Assembly (NCBI GenBank): GCA_019022495.1
Contig: JAFEKR010000028.1
Location: forward strand, 310,001-374,000
Direction of reading: 5' to 3'
DNA length: 64,000 nucleotides
Source: Epichloe hybrida
Taxonomy: Eukaryota > Ascomycota > Sordariomycetes > Hypocreales > Clavicipitaceae
The translations under genes were made by a program, and so were the position numbers. Of this stretch, positions 48,290-61,599 are shown one piece after another (position 1 is the first letter of the stretch; the number at the start of each line of letters is the position of its first letter). The notes below the pieces were generated by a model, which had not been told where the DNA came from, ran no database searches, and was given only the letters and a program-made list of their open reading frames with translations.

Positions 48290-49490
48290 TTACTCATGCC
48301 TTTTTGGCTTAATGAGGAGCAGAACAAACAAGCCAACAATGAGTATTATCAATAATAGAATTATTTTCCGTTTAGTTGTCCTTCTTTGATACCCAGACGC
48401 AACCTTCAGCTCCTGGTCTGCCCCTTTGACGTCTTCGTACATACGCTCAACGTTATAGTCAATGCGATCGAGCATAGTGCCTTGGTCAATAACCATATTT
48501 TGTAGATCACGGAATAAATCTGACAGTTCAATGATTCCCTGAGCTATGTCTTCGATCTCACGCTCTCGTTGCGCTATGGCATCGTCGTTCGTGTGCAATA
48601 GCCTTTGTTGAGACGCTGCTTGAAGGGCAGACTGAGAAAACGATCGGTCTGCATCCGATTCTTGCAGCGAAGGGTCCATGTCCAAGCTAGGCTGTGGTGT
48701 AGATGATCGTTCGGCCGGTGCGAAGTTGCCTAGACCACCCATGTCCCGCAGCTCTGAATGCCATCAGATTAGTTCAACGAGAATAAACACAAAGATAGGC
48801 TGATCTAGGACCTCTTACTTTTGAGATAGGCGCTTTGCTTCTTTCTGAAACTAGCACTCGCTTCTTGTACCCTTGTTGCGAGAGATATCTGGAGGTTCTT
48901 AGCCATTGTCTCCTCAGCTTTGCTGAGGGCCCCCGACTGTTTGGACTCCCGCACGAGTTGTTCGATTCGCTGGATTCTGCGATGGCATTCGTGGAAAGAC
49001 TTCGTTATTTGCTGAGTCAATCGTTCAATCTGTGCTTCCTCGGTTTTTTTTGCCTCATCATCGTTGAATCCCGGGAGAACATGTTTCTGATGTAGCCTTT
49101 CAAGTTTATGGCTCTTTGTAGCGACTTCAGCCAGCAGTTCGGTTATTTCATCGGATGCGTCAGCCCATCTGGGAGGCAGAAGGTCCATTTCAATCACAGC
49201 ATCGCCATCATCTTGAAAGTCATTGCCCGATAGCAGTCCCCGCCTGTCTTCAGAAGTATCGAGACTGGTCAAGTAAGAATTCGAGAAGGGTCTGGCACCA
49301 CTTGCATTAAATGCACCATGTTTGTTGCGTTGAATAGGGTGATGCGCGTATGACTGGCGGTAAGAGATATAACTGCGAATGAAAGAGTCAAAATTGCAGA
49401 ACAATGACATTTGCGGCGCCTTCTCCTTTTAACGTCAATAGTATCAGACTCGAGCAGATGTACGCACAGATTGGTGCGGTCTCGCCACAT
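48290..49490 (-). CDS. TLG2: t-SNARE syntaxin TLG2 (syntaxin-16 type)
   Basis: Three exons (49468-49490, 48819-49372, 48290-48753) give 346 aa. The N-terminus MWRDRTNLYISYRQSYAHH is the Tlg2 peptide that binds the SM protein Vps45, and it is created by joining the 23-nt first exon to exon 2. An Habc bundle follows (about 75-185). The SNARE motif (about 253-317) contains the zero-layer glutamine in MVIDQGTMLDRID. A single C-terminal membrane anchor (LLLIILIVGLFVLLLI) ends with a short basic tail. Tlg2 acts in fusion of endosome-derived vesicles with the trans-Golgi network. Length is near yeast Tlg2 (397 aa). It is divergent from calmodulin. Confidence 0.94.
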
Positions 49491-50747
49491 GGCGGACGCC
49501 AGATGATTGCACCTGCGGTCGTCGCAATTGTTCGGTATACGTCTAAAAATAATCGATCTTGACCAAGGCCGCGAGCAAGATCAAGTAAAAGGTGTTGCGA
49601 CGTTGGAACTCAATTGGAGAATGATATCGAGCCACAAAGCCAAAAATGCGTATTGTTGGTAGACTACGCGCCTATTGAAGTATTTCTGCGCGTCCTCATT
49701 TTCTTTTCGCAAGCGACGATAGGGGCGTGTCGTGTTGTCGAAATCGCAAATGGAGCTCAGAGCCTGCACGTCACTGGTGTCATGTTCAAGATCATCTATG
49801 TAATAAGAGGCCCCCCAAAACCACTGATCCCAGAAGGTCCATAAAATGAAGGAGAAGTGACGTACAGTGCGGATAAGCTGAACATGGAATAAAGCAGTAA
49901 CAGTCGTCGCGTGGGCCAAGTACTCCGTCCAGTAATCGTCGATACAGCTGAGTGAATTCTATAACATGGTGTTGGGTAAACTTGCTTCGTACTCCGTATA
50001 CGATTCGATATCTAAATATATCCTTCATAGTATCGAAAGGGCGGTGCGACTTTTAGCGACTGGTTGCCTAATTGACTTAGTATTACGGAGTAGTTGAATG
50101 CCCATGATTCGAGTCGTCCGAGCCTTTGACACAGCGGACTTTAACGTATGTCGCTCTGGGCAGTCGTAATAGAAACCAATGAGGATTGAGGTACGAGGCC
50201 AAGTAAGCAGTTGTTATGGCACGATGTTGCAAGTAGCAGTAGCGGAAATTTGATCAGTATACTGAAACTCTCTTGTCACCATGTTTTGAGGCTTACAAAG
50301 ACACCGTCATAGCAGCACCCTCCGCCTTGATATCAATGAGCGATTTCTTATCTAAATTAACTGGTACTCGGTGCCCGATACTGTATGTGACATTCTACGG
50401 TTAAAATCCGACGTACTTAGGTCGAGAGGTCAGCCTTTGTGAGGGAGAACCATTTTGTGCATGGTGATTACGGAATAGCCGGACAGCTTTCCACACACAG
50501 TGTGAACCCACGCCCTGAAGAGTGTGCGACAGGATAGCGGCCTATTTTAGGTACAGTGAGTGGGTGTACCTTGTACCTACATGTGAGTGGCACAAAGTCA
50601 TGCAATTCAGCCTCCCCACCTCTGGCTTCTTCTTTACGACGTTTCCCGAACAAATGCTCCCTGTCTCTAACTACAACCTACACGTAACGGTACACGTCCA
50701 TTCCGCTATTCTTGCCGCATCACATTCCGGATATCAAATTTTCCACC
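49491..50747. promoter_or_regulatory. Divergent intergenic region of TLG2 and calmodulin
   Basis: This 1.26-kb gap contains two exact copies of the 9-mer TACTCCGTA in opposite orientations (49990-49998 and 50084-50092) and one near match at 49921. No coding frame is convincing. Confidence 0.5.
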
Positions 50748-51808
<1,061 letters not shown>

Positions 51809-52967
51809 CCTGCGAAAGATTGAACGTTGCGAGGGGCTTAGTTGCCCGATACTCCGCTGTTACAGGGCGGGCACGTTATATCGCTCAGCCCCGGCAGCCT
51901 CGGAGCTTCCTGCGATGAACACTTGAGTCGTGAACAACTCGGCGCTCCAGAGGATTGTGTTGGAATCTGCTTTCTTTTCCTCCTCTCTGCTCCGCCGACC
52001 TCTAATTACTGTCTTACTGCGAGGAAAACTTTCGAGCGGTTCGGGATTTCCTGTCAATTGGACAGTTGTTCTTGTGAAGATGGATGGGCAACGGATTTTC
52101 TTTCAGGGTTTCCAGTCTTTCTCGCACCGTTTCCTTGCAGTTGGTTGGCTAAATAATAGCATTTGAAAAGAAAAGATTTGGGAAAGCCAAGTAACTCTGT
52201 CGCCAAATATTTGCCCTAAATTGAGAACTGTGGAATTTCACTATTCACTCTGGACCTTTCAGTCCTGGACTGTGTCTTCCGAAATAGAAGGTGCCAAAAG
52301 GGTATGCTGGGGGATATACTATAATTCAACCGTATTGCATTCAAGAAGCTCACGGAGTCTAACAATGTCTCTTCATATTCCGCAATCTAGGGCATTGGGC
52401 GAGCTCGAGCGTACATACAAAGGATTACAAAGGATGGACTAACGAATAAGTGACATGCCCTAATGTGCTCAAAATATATTCCCCTTTCCAAAAAAAAAAG
52501 GAAAAAAAAGGAAAAAAAAAAGGATCCCTTGTTGATGTCCCTGTAAGTACTGTATGTAATGAACACCCATCCTGAAACCTTGGTAGCGCGCCGGTCTATG
52601 TTTGCCTGAGTGTGATCGGGCCGTAAATTTTCCAAGCCTACTTCTCCCGAAGGCCAGCGCCACAACACACGGCACCTAATTAGGGGGTCATCCATCAGAG
52701 CTCCTTGCCCCACGTTTGAACAGACAGCCTGCAACAGCAACTCTTCCAACCGTGGTCCAACAGTGCCAGCTGTTTGTCTACAGTTAGCACGATCTTTCTG
52801 ACGGCTTTTAGCGTCTGACCATAGTCATCGAACCAGAGGCCGTCTTCCCAGTATTCTTAAGCTGCCAGTTTTATCATCTTCAGTCAAGCGGACCTCAACG
52901 TCGTCAGAGGCTTGTAACGGCTTCTACTTTACCAACGACAGTCCGACTTGGTCGGGCTCCTTCCACT
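51809..52967. other. Intergenic between calmodulin and AP-1 gamma
   Basis: It holds the calmodulin 3' flank, an A-rich tract broken by GG (about 52489-52524) and the AP-1 gamma promoter. No gene is recognised. Confidence 0.6.
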
Positions 52968-55759
52968 ATGAGCTCGCGTAAGATTCCTGATGATTGGGCA
53001 GTTTGATTGTGACGTATAGTAACAGTTTTGTAGTCAAGCAATTCATTCGCAATGTTCGCGCGGCCAAGACGATAGCAGACGAGCGAGCCGTGATTCAGAA
53101 AGAGAGCGCAGCCATAAGAGCCAGCTTCCGGGAAGAAAGTCATGATCACGGTGTTCGGTGGGTGCTAGCACTTCCGCCCTTTTGGGCGGTGTTTTGGCCA
53201 ATACCAAGGGACTGACGTTGTTGGAATAGCCGTAATAATGTCGCCAAGTTGCTATACCTATTCACTCTTGGCGAAAGAACCCATTTCGGCCAAATTGAAT
53301 GCTTGAAATTACTAGCCTCCCCTCGATTTGCCGATAAGCGCCTTGGTCATCTCGCGACAAGCCTGCTGTTGGATGAGAATCAAGAAGTTCTAACATTAGT
53401 GACCAACTCTTTGAAAAAGTATGTTTGGGTACTGGAAAGCCGTTGATGTCGCTACCGTGTTACATGGTCATTTATTCAATTGAGATACTAACTTTTCCTA
53501 GTGATCTGGGTCATTCTAATCAGTACATTGTTGGACTTGCCCTCTGTACACTTGGCAACATTGCCTCAATCGAAATGTCAAGAGACTTGTTTCCCGAGAT
53601 CGAGACTCTCATTTCCACATCGAACCCCTACGTTCGACGAAAGGCAGCGCTTTGCGCGATGCGGATCTGCCGCAAAGTTCCCGACTTGCAAGAACACTTT
53701 CTGGAGAAAGCTACACATCTGTTGGCGGATAGAAATCATGGGGTTCTACTGTGTGGCCTGACACTGGTCACTAGCTTGTGCGAGGCCGATGAAGAAGAAG
53801 GAGGCGAAGACGGCATAGTGGAAAAATTCAGACCCTTCGCACCTGGTCTTGTCAAAATTCTGAAAGGCCTTTCCACATCTGGTTATGCACCTGAGCATGA
53901 TGTTACTGGGATAACGGACCCATTCCTCCAAGTCAAAATTCTTCGACTGCTCAGAGTGCTCGCCATCGGAGATCTGAACGTTAGCGAACAGATCAATGAT
54001 ATCTTGGCACAGGTCGCAACGAACACAGATTCGTCAAAAAACGTCGGAAATTCAATTCTGTATGAGGCTGTTCGCACAATATTGGATATCGAAGCAGACT
54101 CCGGTCTCCGAGTACTTGGTGTCAACATTCTCGGCAAATTTCTGACGAATCGTGACAACAACATCCGATATGTGGCTCTCAATACTTTGATCAAAGTGGT
54201 GGCAATCGAACCTAACGCAGTTCAGAGACATCGGAATACGATACTGGAATGTTTGAGAGATCCGGATATCAGCATCAGAAGGCGTGCACTCGATCTCAGC
54301 TTCACACTTATAAATGAGGGCAATGTCCGCGTCCTTATTCGCGAGCTTCTAGCCTTTTTAGAGATTGCTGATAACGAATTCAAGCCAACAATGACAAGTC
54401 AAATTGGTATTGCCGCTGACAAGTTTGCGCCAAATAAAAGATGGCATTTTGACACAATGTTACGAGTCCTGTGCTTGGCAGGCAATTATGTCAAGGAACA
54501 AATTCTTTCATCATTTGTTCGCCTGATAGCAACCACTCCAGAGCTTCAGAATTATGCCGTACGGAAGTTGTACATTAACCTCAAGGAAGATATCACTCAG
54601 GAAAGTCTCACACAAGCAGGTGCCTGGTGCATTGGGGAGTTCGCTGATTCTCTCTTGAATGGTGCCCAAGTCGAAGACGAAAACCATGTCCACGAAGTCA
54701 GAGACCATGATGTCATTGACTTGTTGGCGATGATCTTGAACAGCAGCTATGCAAGTCAAGTTTCCACTGAGTACATCATCACCGCTCTGATGAAGCTCAC
54801 TACTCGGTTTTCAGACGCTTCACAGGTGGAAAGGATAAAGCGCATCCTGCAGAGTAATCAAACCAGCCTCGACGTGGAGGTGCAACAGCGAGCTGTTGAA
54901 TATGGCAACCTTTTCTCATTCGATGATATTCGGCGTGGCGTTCTGGAAAAAATGCCACCACCACAAATTAAAGAGTCTTCTCGCGTACTTGGATCAGCGC
55001 CTACTAGAAAGTCCAAGGCTGCGAATAGGAAGTCCAAGGCTGCGAATAGGAAGTCCAAGGTGCTCAAACCCACAGAGCAAGACCTACTTGATCTCATGGA
55101 TGCGCCAGCGTCAGCGCCGATCAGCACTGCGCAAACTACAAATTCAGATTTGTTGGCAGATATTCTCGGTGGTAATGGGGCAGCATCACCACCTCCTCCG
55201 CAACAAGCCAATATGTCGTCGATTATAGATCTATTCGGTTCCAGCGCGACTCAAGCTGCCACCCCTTCAGCGACCTCCTCGTCTGGCATGAATATTCTGA
55301 ATGCAAACTCGATTGCACCTCAACCTACTCAAGCCGAACCAGTCCACCAGTGCTATAATGCAAACGAGTTGAGTGTTACAATGCAAATCCATAGAAATGC
55401 AGAAGGCCTCATTCAGGCAGTAGCAAAGTTTCAGAACATGTCTCCATCAATCTCACTATCCAATGTTGGACTGCAGGCGGCAGTCCCAAAAACTCAAAAA
55501 CTCCAACTGCTCAGTATCTCGTCCGCAGAGTTAAGTCCCCATGGAGACGCTACTCAGATGATGCGAGTTTCTGGGTGCAAAGGGGTAGGTCCTCCTCTTC
55601 ACGACTCAGGCTCACTTGATTTCTCTTGCTTCCTTCGACGTACGTTCCTCTTGTACTGACATCTCATGGAAATAGGTTTTACGATTACGTCTAAGAATTG
55701 GCTATACGCATCCTTCTGCTGGGGAAGTCATGGATCAGGTGAATTGGACAGAGCCCTGA
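52968..55759 (+). CDS. APL4: AP-1 complex subunit gamma (adaptin)
   Basis: Five exons (52968-52977, 53034-53157, 53230-53418, 53502-55584, 55676-55759) give 829 aa. The 10-nt first exon encodes MSS plus one base. The trunk (about 1-600) has the gamma-adaptin blocks [40 protein letters not shown] and [22 protein letters not shown] hinge follows with three copies of RKSK separated by AAN (about 608-628) and a DLLDLMD clathrin-box-like motif. The gamma-ear (about 715-829) ends [13 protein letters not shown]-1 sorts cargo between trans-Golgi and endosomes and recruits clathrin. The last intron is needed: without it the ear lacks the [10 protein letters not shown] strand. Confidence 0.95.
55010..55062 (+). 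repeat. 21-bp tandem repeat in the AP-1 gamma hinge
   Basis: The unit AGGAAGTCCAAGGCTGCGAAT, seven codons long, occurs two and a half times with near-perfect identity and encodes RKSKAAN copies. Its identity suggests recent duplication. Confidence 0.9.
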
Positions 55760-57199
55760 TGCGTGTATAACGTCTTGATGGGAAAAGACAGTGGTGTCAG
55801 TACAGGCAGTTGAAGTGAATCAGACTACTATTGTAGCTTGTGCTGTATCGCGCAATTGAGAAAACCTTCAGCTAAAGGTGGTGACGATCTCAAAAATTGA
55901 GCTTAGTGGCCTCAGCATCGGCTTCCAAGCTGGTCGTACATCCCCTGTCTCTCAAGTCAAAATAGACAACACTAGAGTTTCATTTTATGAAATCACGATG
56001 CCGAGGCGAAGCCAAACATAGATTTGGAGTGTAAAAAAGAAGTCCGTGGCACGTGCGGGATGCCGGAACAGGAGTCATGGTAGAATGCTGTGTGCATAAT
56101 ACGATCTTACATGAAGGTTGATACTTCGAAAAAGTATTGAGCTGCCCGATAGGCCAGTATCAAATTGTTGTTCAAGACTTATTTGTTTATGCATTAGAAT
56201 TTGGTGGAGGCTTTCTCTATATGCCTGAGCGATCCGAACTGTTGAGAGACGATGTATTTGAGTAGCCTGCTCTTTCAAAAGTCCGCATGTGTCTTACTTG
56301 CCCTGATACGAGTGCTCTGCTTCCAATGAAAACAGTACTCTTTGCGTACTTGTTAAGCATGAAAGCGGACGGTTTCTTATTTGGCGGACTTGGTTTCTTC
56401 CCGGCCAATGTCCCTGGCGTGGCCATGGCAGGCGGCTTCTCTGCTACAGGCTCCTCCTACGTTGGCTGCACCGCTCCTGGGGTCCCACGAATCACCATAC
56501 CTGGAACTTGCAGTGGAAAATCCTACCGTGAAACCAGATCTTGGGTGCGACGCTTTCCGTCTGCGTTGGCGGCAAGTTTTGTGTGTAAAGCACCCCCTCC
56601 CTCCTATAGCGGCTTGGAAAACGTTGAATTCGCCCATCGAATGGCTTCCATATTTTCAGATGGTTCAACCAAAAGGTCGTTCAAAGTATTTCTGAGAGGC
56701 AAATGCGAGGATCAGCAGCGTCTTATTGACAAAGACAGCGCGGTGGGCCCCTTTTCTGATGCCAAAGTTGGGATCCGAAGCGGCAGGATCTTTGCTGCAG
56801 CCTTGAGCGAAACGCTTGAAAACAGCCGTCATGACTCAATTTTATTTCACCTTTGCGGCCCGCCGACAGTGACAGATGAGCTTTACGAATCTTTGGTGGA
56901 TTCACCCTCGGCTGGCCGTTTCCTCGTTTCACGTAAACATGGAAAAATGGTGGTGAAAAAACAGCCTTTCTATAGTATTTCTGTACAAAGTCTGTGTGGC
57001 AGCAAAGACTAGATGTGCCGTATGTCACTCCTAGCGTTGTTCTCTCGTAGTTGGCTTGCCTATCATATGAACCTTGGACTAAAAAAGGAGACTCGCGGCA
57101 AATATAAAACACAGCTCAACGCCGAATATGGTATCCCGAAGTGCAAAGTCTAAGAACCGTCGCTTTACGGTTCTCAGCGGTTCGAATGTCATGCTCATT
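55760..57199. other. Unresolved region between AP-1 gamma and the NCBP3-like gene
   Basis: A 241-codon ATG frame runs on the + strand (56287-57012) without a recognisable domain. On the minus strand two shorter ATG frames look more like coding sequence by codon choice: 56665-56832 (55 aa, starting MTAVFKRFAQG) and about 56217-56426 (69 aa, starting MATPGTLAGKK, with a donor-like GTAAGA inside). I could not chain them into one gene. Either strand, or neither, may be expressed. Confidence 0.3.
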
Positions 57200-58490
57200 T
57201 TACAGAAAGAGATCTTGAGCCCTCTGCCTTCGTTTGCTACGTGCAGAGTCTAACAATTCTTTGCCCGCATTTGTGGTCCCGAGCTTATCAGGGAAAAGCT
57301 CCCGTGCGTTTGCTGAAGCAGCACCTTTAATGGCAAAGCCGCTTGCCTCACTTCCTCTTTGGTTTGCTAACCCTCTTATATTGAAACCGCCATCAGATCG
57401 AGCATGAGATACGTCGACTATCTTCGGCATGTCTTCGTCCCTCAATCTGGCCGAACCAATGGATTCTTCAAGTTGATCCAGCCTACCACCCTTCTCGGTA
57501 GCCTTGATTGGGAAAAGCTCTTTGCCACTGTTAGCGATAAATATGCGGTCTTTGATCGACTTTGCGTGAGTCTTGTTTTGATGTGAGGACCTGTCTAGTG
57601 CGTCCATGTGCCCATCACTGCCAGTATCTCGACGCGGTGAGGCAGACCTGTTCCTCTTTGAGACCCGATTCGCAAATAGCTCCTTTCCGCGGTTCTCTGA
57701 GGCATGAAATCTCACTGAGTTATCGGGGCTTAAACTGCGCCGTGCGTGGCGCTGGCACGGTGTGTCATCATACATGCTGGCATCGAAAGTGTCGACATCA
57801 TCATCCGAGGCACGTCTGTGTCGAATGCCACTCCTCCGATTATCCCCTTCTCTGTCTCTAAATCTTGATTGATTTTTTTGATATTTCTTTCGGCGCTCTT
57901 CCGGGTCATGTTCAGGATGTAAGAGGTAGTATCGACTATGTAGAGCAGCTCCTGTCTGTTTCTTATCACTCTTGAGAGCGAGGCGAACTTGTAGAGAAAC
58001 TGCCGGTTTGCCATCGAATGGCTTCGCAGGGAGGCTTTCTCCTACTGTGAGAGCTGTGACATCGGCTATTTCTATCGCACTCAATGAAATGATAGCCTCG
58101 CCAGCTATGAACTCATTGCCAAATACAAGGTTGGCCGAATTGTCGTCTATCCATTCGATCTTGTCAACAGGTCCAAAGTAAACCTTGACATAGGCTTTAA
58201 TGTCGTCCGTGTGCAGAGTATCAACTCCTCTGATGTGAATTTTTGAAGGCACAAGGGTCTGTCCTTCGTCGCCACCACCTGCTTCGCGTCCGGTAAGCTC
58301 GTCCTCCGCCACCTCCCCAGGCTCTTCAAGCTCTTCCGATTGCTTGATGACGCGGATTGTTAGTTAGAACATGGCAAAACAAGGTGGAGATGCTACTTAC
58401 CAGGATATCGTCCGCTCGTGGCAGCTCCTCAAACACCTGTACATTCATTGCGCCTTCGTCGACGTCTCCCATCTCAATATCCAAATCCAT
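57200..58490 (-). CDS. NCBP3-like cap-binding protein
   Basis: Two exons (58401-58490, 57200-58342) give 410 aa. After an acidic N-terminus, residues about 60-150 carry the NCBP3-type RRM: KIHIRGVDTLHTDDIKAYV, then KIEWIDDNSANLVF. The WIDD-S-NLVF block is characteristic of nuclear cap-binding subunit 3, which binds the m7G cap and supports mRNA export in animals. A conserved SRYYLLHPEHDP segment follows, then a long disordered Arg/Ser/Asp-rich tail. The tail holds repeated GKELF-type motifs (RGKELFANR, SGKELFPIK, ARELFPDK, GKELLDS, RAQDLF). Its function in fungi is inferred. The gene is divergent from SRP72. Confidence 0.82.
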
Positions 58491-59091
58491 GGTGACGGGC
58501 GAGGTCAGCAGAGCCAATCGACCGAACGGCGGATGCAGAGACCGAAAATTTTGTATTGGGCAAAAAGAGAAAGAAATACCAAGATGAATATTTGGATTAA
58601 TTTTGAAAAATGCTGTTGGCGCACTTGAATCGCTGTCTGCTTCAGGCCAGTGCAAGGCTGCAGAGTTCTTTGGACAACCGCGCTTTGGTTCGGAGGCAAC
58701 TGGCAGCACTTCAGTCAGCTGGCCATAATCGATTAGAATCGATTAGTGGTGGTTGCCACTGGCTGGTGCTCCTTGTTATCCCCGCACGATCAGATTGGAG
58801 AACTCCCAAATCAGGGCAACCCCGCAACACGTCAAAAATCTTTGGAGCGTCAACCGTCAACCAAGGACAGCTTGCCCGCAGAAGCTTCATCATCACACAA
58901 AGTGGTTCCCTGATCATCATCGCCGCTTCGCTAACTTGAACTGGTCACTCTATTTCTTTCCAATTTGCCAGATACGCGCCGCTCGAGTGCACTACCACTT
59001 ACACCGATTACGATAACGTTCCTCTGTCACCTCCTGGTCAATTCTCGTTGTCGATCTTGCTCTGGGTGATGATTTTCCCACCATAATCGTC
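58491..59091. promoter_or_regulatory. Shared divergent promoter of the NCBP3-like gene and SRP72
   Basis: A 601-bp gap separates the start codons. It holds a duplicated GTCAACC (about 58849-58862) and a duplicated AATCGATTAG (about 58727-58746). No gene is recognised. Confidence 0.55.
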
Positions 59092-61113
59092 ATGCCCCAA
59101 GATCCTACTACTGCCCTAGCGGCCCTATTGCGCGAAACTTCGATAGAAGACCCTGAGGAGATACTGAAAGCTGCCAATGCCGCGCTTAGAAACGACAAAA
59201 ACGATGAGCTAGCACAGCATACAAGAATTGTGGCGTTGCTGAAGTTAGATCGTTTCGATGATGCATCCCGCGCTATATCTGAAGGAGGAGTCAAGTTAGA
59301 AGGCACTTGTGCGTTGGAGAAGGCGTATGCTCTGTACAAATTGGGCAAGCTGGACGAAGCTCTCACAATCCTCGCCTCCACTGGGCTTCACAAGAGAGGC
59401 CTCAGCCACATTGCAGCCCAGGTCGCTTATCGTGCAGAAAAGTTCGACGAGTCGCAATCAATCTACAACCGTCTCCTTGGCGCCGAAACTAATGAAGAAG
59501 ACCATGACCTTGAGATCAATATTCAAGCCGCTCAAGCTCAAGCTGAGTGGAACGGCATAGCTACGTCGCACGGAGTCGAGTGTCAAAAAGCTTCCGAATC
59601 GTTCGAGCTATGCTACAATTCTGCATGCGCCAACATTGCCCGAGGATCTTTGACTATTGCATCGAAGCTCCTGCAGCGTGCACTCACCCTTTGCGACGCC
59701 TCTGATGAGCTGAGCCAAGAAGAGAAGGAAGAGGAACGAAAGCCCATCCTCGCCCAACAAGCTTTTGTTTTCGCCAAACTTGGAGAGATCGATCGCGCCA
59801 GGCTAATACATGATTCACTGAGACTTGACACGTGAGTATTGATGTTGAGTTGTGGACAACATTACTTTTCATCTTGTCAATCATTTCACCCATTAATCTG
59901 ACGTGTTGAATACAGCAGCTCCGATCCGGATCTAAGAATTATCAGCCAAAACAATGTTTTGGTAATGGGGGAAACGCCTCAGAATCCATTTCTGCTGGAA
60001 CGTCAGGTTGCGACTTGGCGGTCATCGTCTACCACTGAGGCTAAGCTGTTCAAATTTCAGTCTGATATCCTTGCGCAGAACTCCTCAATCGTTAGCCTGT
60101 GGGCGCACAAAACAGGTGGTGTCAAGACAAGGGCATATAGGACTGTAGATCAGGCTGAGTCGCCAACAAATAGTCCCGAGCTGAACAATATGTCTGTGAT
60201 CGGGGCGGCGGCGGAAACGCAAGGATTGCCTGAGAAGGACGTGCTCAAGAGTCTCATCAGTCTTTCGAAGAGACGACCATACGATACTGGACTCACTCTC
60301 GTCATAATTCAACTGCATCTGCAACGAAGAAATCCTGGAGCAGCCTTGTATACGCTTGAATTGTTCTTTTCCCGACTAGAAGGTTCCGATAATGAGCAAA
60401 GCCACAGGGTCCGCTTTAGTCCAGGCTTGGTTGCCCTTGCCGTGGTCCTGAAGAAGACTCAGAAACGGCACAACTCCGCAAAAGCAGAACTCATCAAGGC
60501 TGCGGAATATTGGCGCCAACGCCCGGCTTGTTCGGCTTTTTCGCTTCTGAAAGAAGCTGGTGTTGAGCTCGTCTTGTCCTCCAGTAAGGATGATATTAGG
60601 CTGGCAGGTGCCATTTTCAAAAAGTTGAATGAAGAGAAGCTAGCCTCGCCCGTGACTTCTGCTGGCTTGGTGGCAGCATTGGCCGCCGCTAATGCATTTG
60701 AAGTAGAGCAACATACGACACTGCTTCCTCCTGTAGAGAGCCTGGTTCATGGAATCAAGGTTGACGAACTCATCAATTCGGGTATCTTGGTTTCCCCTAG
60801 ATCTTCGACGTCCAAAAAGAGGCCATTCACCAATGACACGAATGTCGAGCGTGCTACTAAGAAGCGGAGAAGAAGAATGCCCAAAAATCTCGTGGATGGC
60901 CAAGCTCCGGATCCAGAAAGATGGCTTCCGTTACGAGACAGATCGTCCTATCGACCGAAGGGTAAAAAAGGACGAAAGAAAGCTGCGGACTCAACACAAG
61001 GCGGCGTGGTAAGGGAGGAAGAGACAATTGGTCTTGTGGGCGGCGGCGGCGTCAAGATAGAAAAGGCCGCGGCATCTAATGCAGCTAAAAAGAAGAAGAA
61101 GGCCAAGAAGTGA
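59092..61113 (+). CDS. SRP72: Signal recognition particle subunit SRP72
   Basis: Two exons (59092-59831, 59916-61113) give 645 aa. TPR-like helix pairs fill the N-terminal two thirds (for example ALEKAYALYKLGKLDEALTIL and HIAAQVAYRAEKFDESQSIY), where SRP68 and SRP RNA-associated contacts are made. The RNA-binding segment near 567-600 contains PDPERWLPLRDRSSYRPKGKK, the SRP72 signature. The C-terminus is a lysine-rich tail. SRP72 with SRP68 binds the 7SL RNA S domain and helps target ribosomes to the ER. Length is near yeast Srp72 (640 aa). Confidence 0.95.
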
Positions 61114-61599
61114 TGATGTATGGTTGCAAGGAGCTTTCAGGTTGAATGAGACGAGTATGCGAAAGATGATTAGGACATCGCGCCATAGATGATGGGTTTG
61201 GCAGATGCTCACTCAACTCTGCAGTGAAGTTATTTGAGAGTTACTAGGTCGCACGATAATTTGTAGCCTCTTATTTGACAAAATAAAAAATGAAAGAGTT
61301 CAAATAAAACACAAGAGCCTCTCGCGCAACAATGTAGTTGTCGGCGCGCTGTTTTATTTCTCTCCAGTACCAGGAACAGTTTTCAGGGGCATGGATGCAC
61401 CAATCAACGTTATCATCAGGTACAGTTGAACGTGCTCATAGTCCGCGAGTCTACAAAAGTGCGCACCTCGAGCATGATTTGATGCTGGGTTAGTCTGTAT
61501 CTCAACACAACTAGAAGGCTTGATGAAAAGGAAGGGACCATTTAATTTTGGTACCACAAGTTGTGCTCTGGCTGGTGAATCAAAGGGCATCAGAATGCT
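61114..61599. other. Convergent intergenic region of SRP72 and the Sec7-family gene
   Basis: It holds the two 3' flanks. A 78-codon minus-strand frame (61354-61590) ends DYEHVQLYLMITLIGASMP, but I find no support for it as a gene. Confidence 0.5.
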
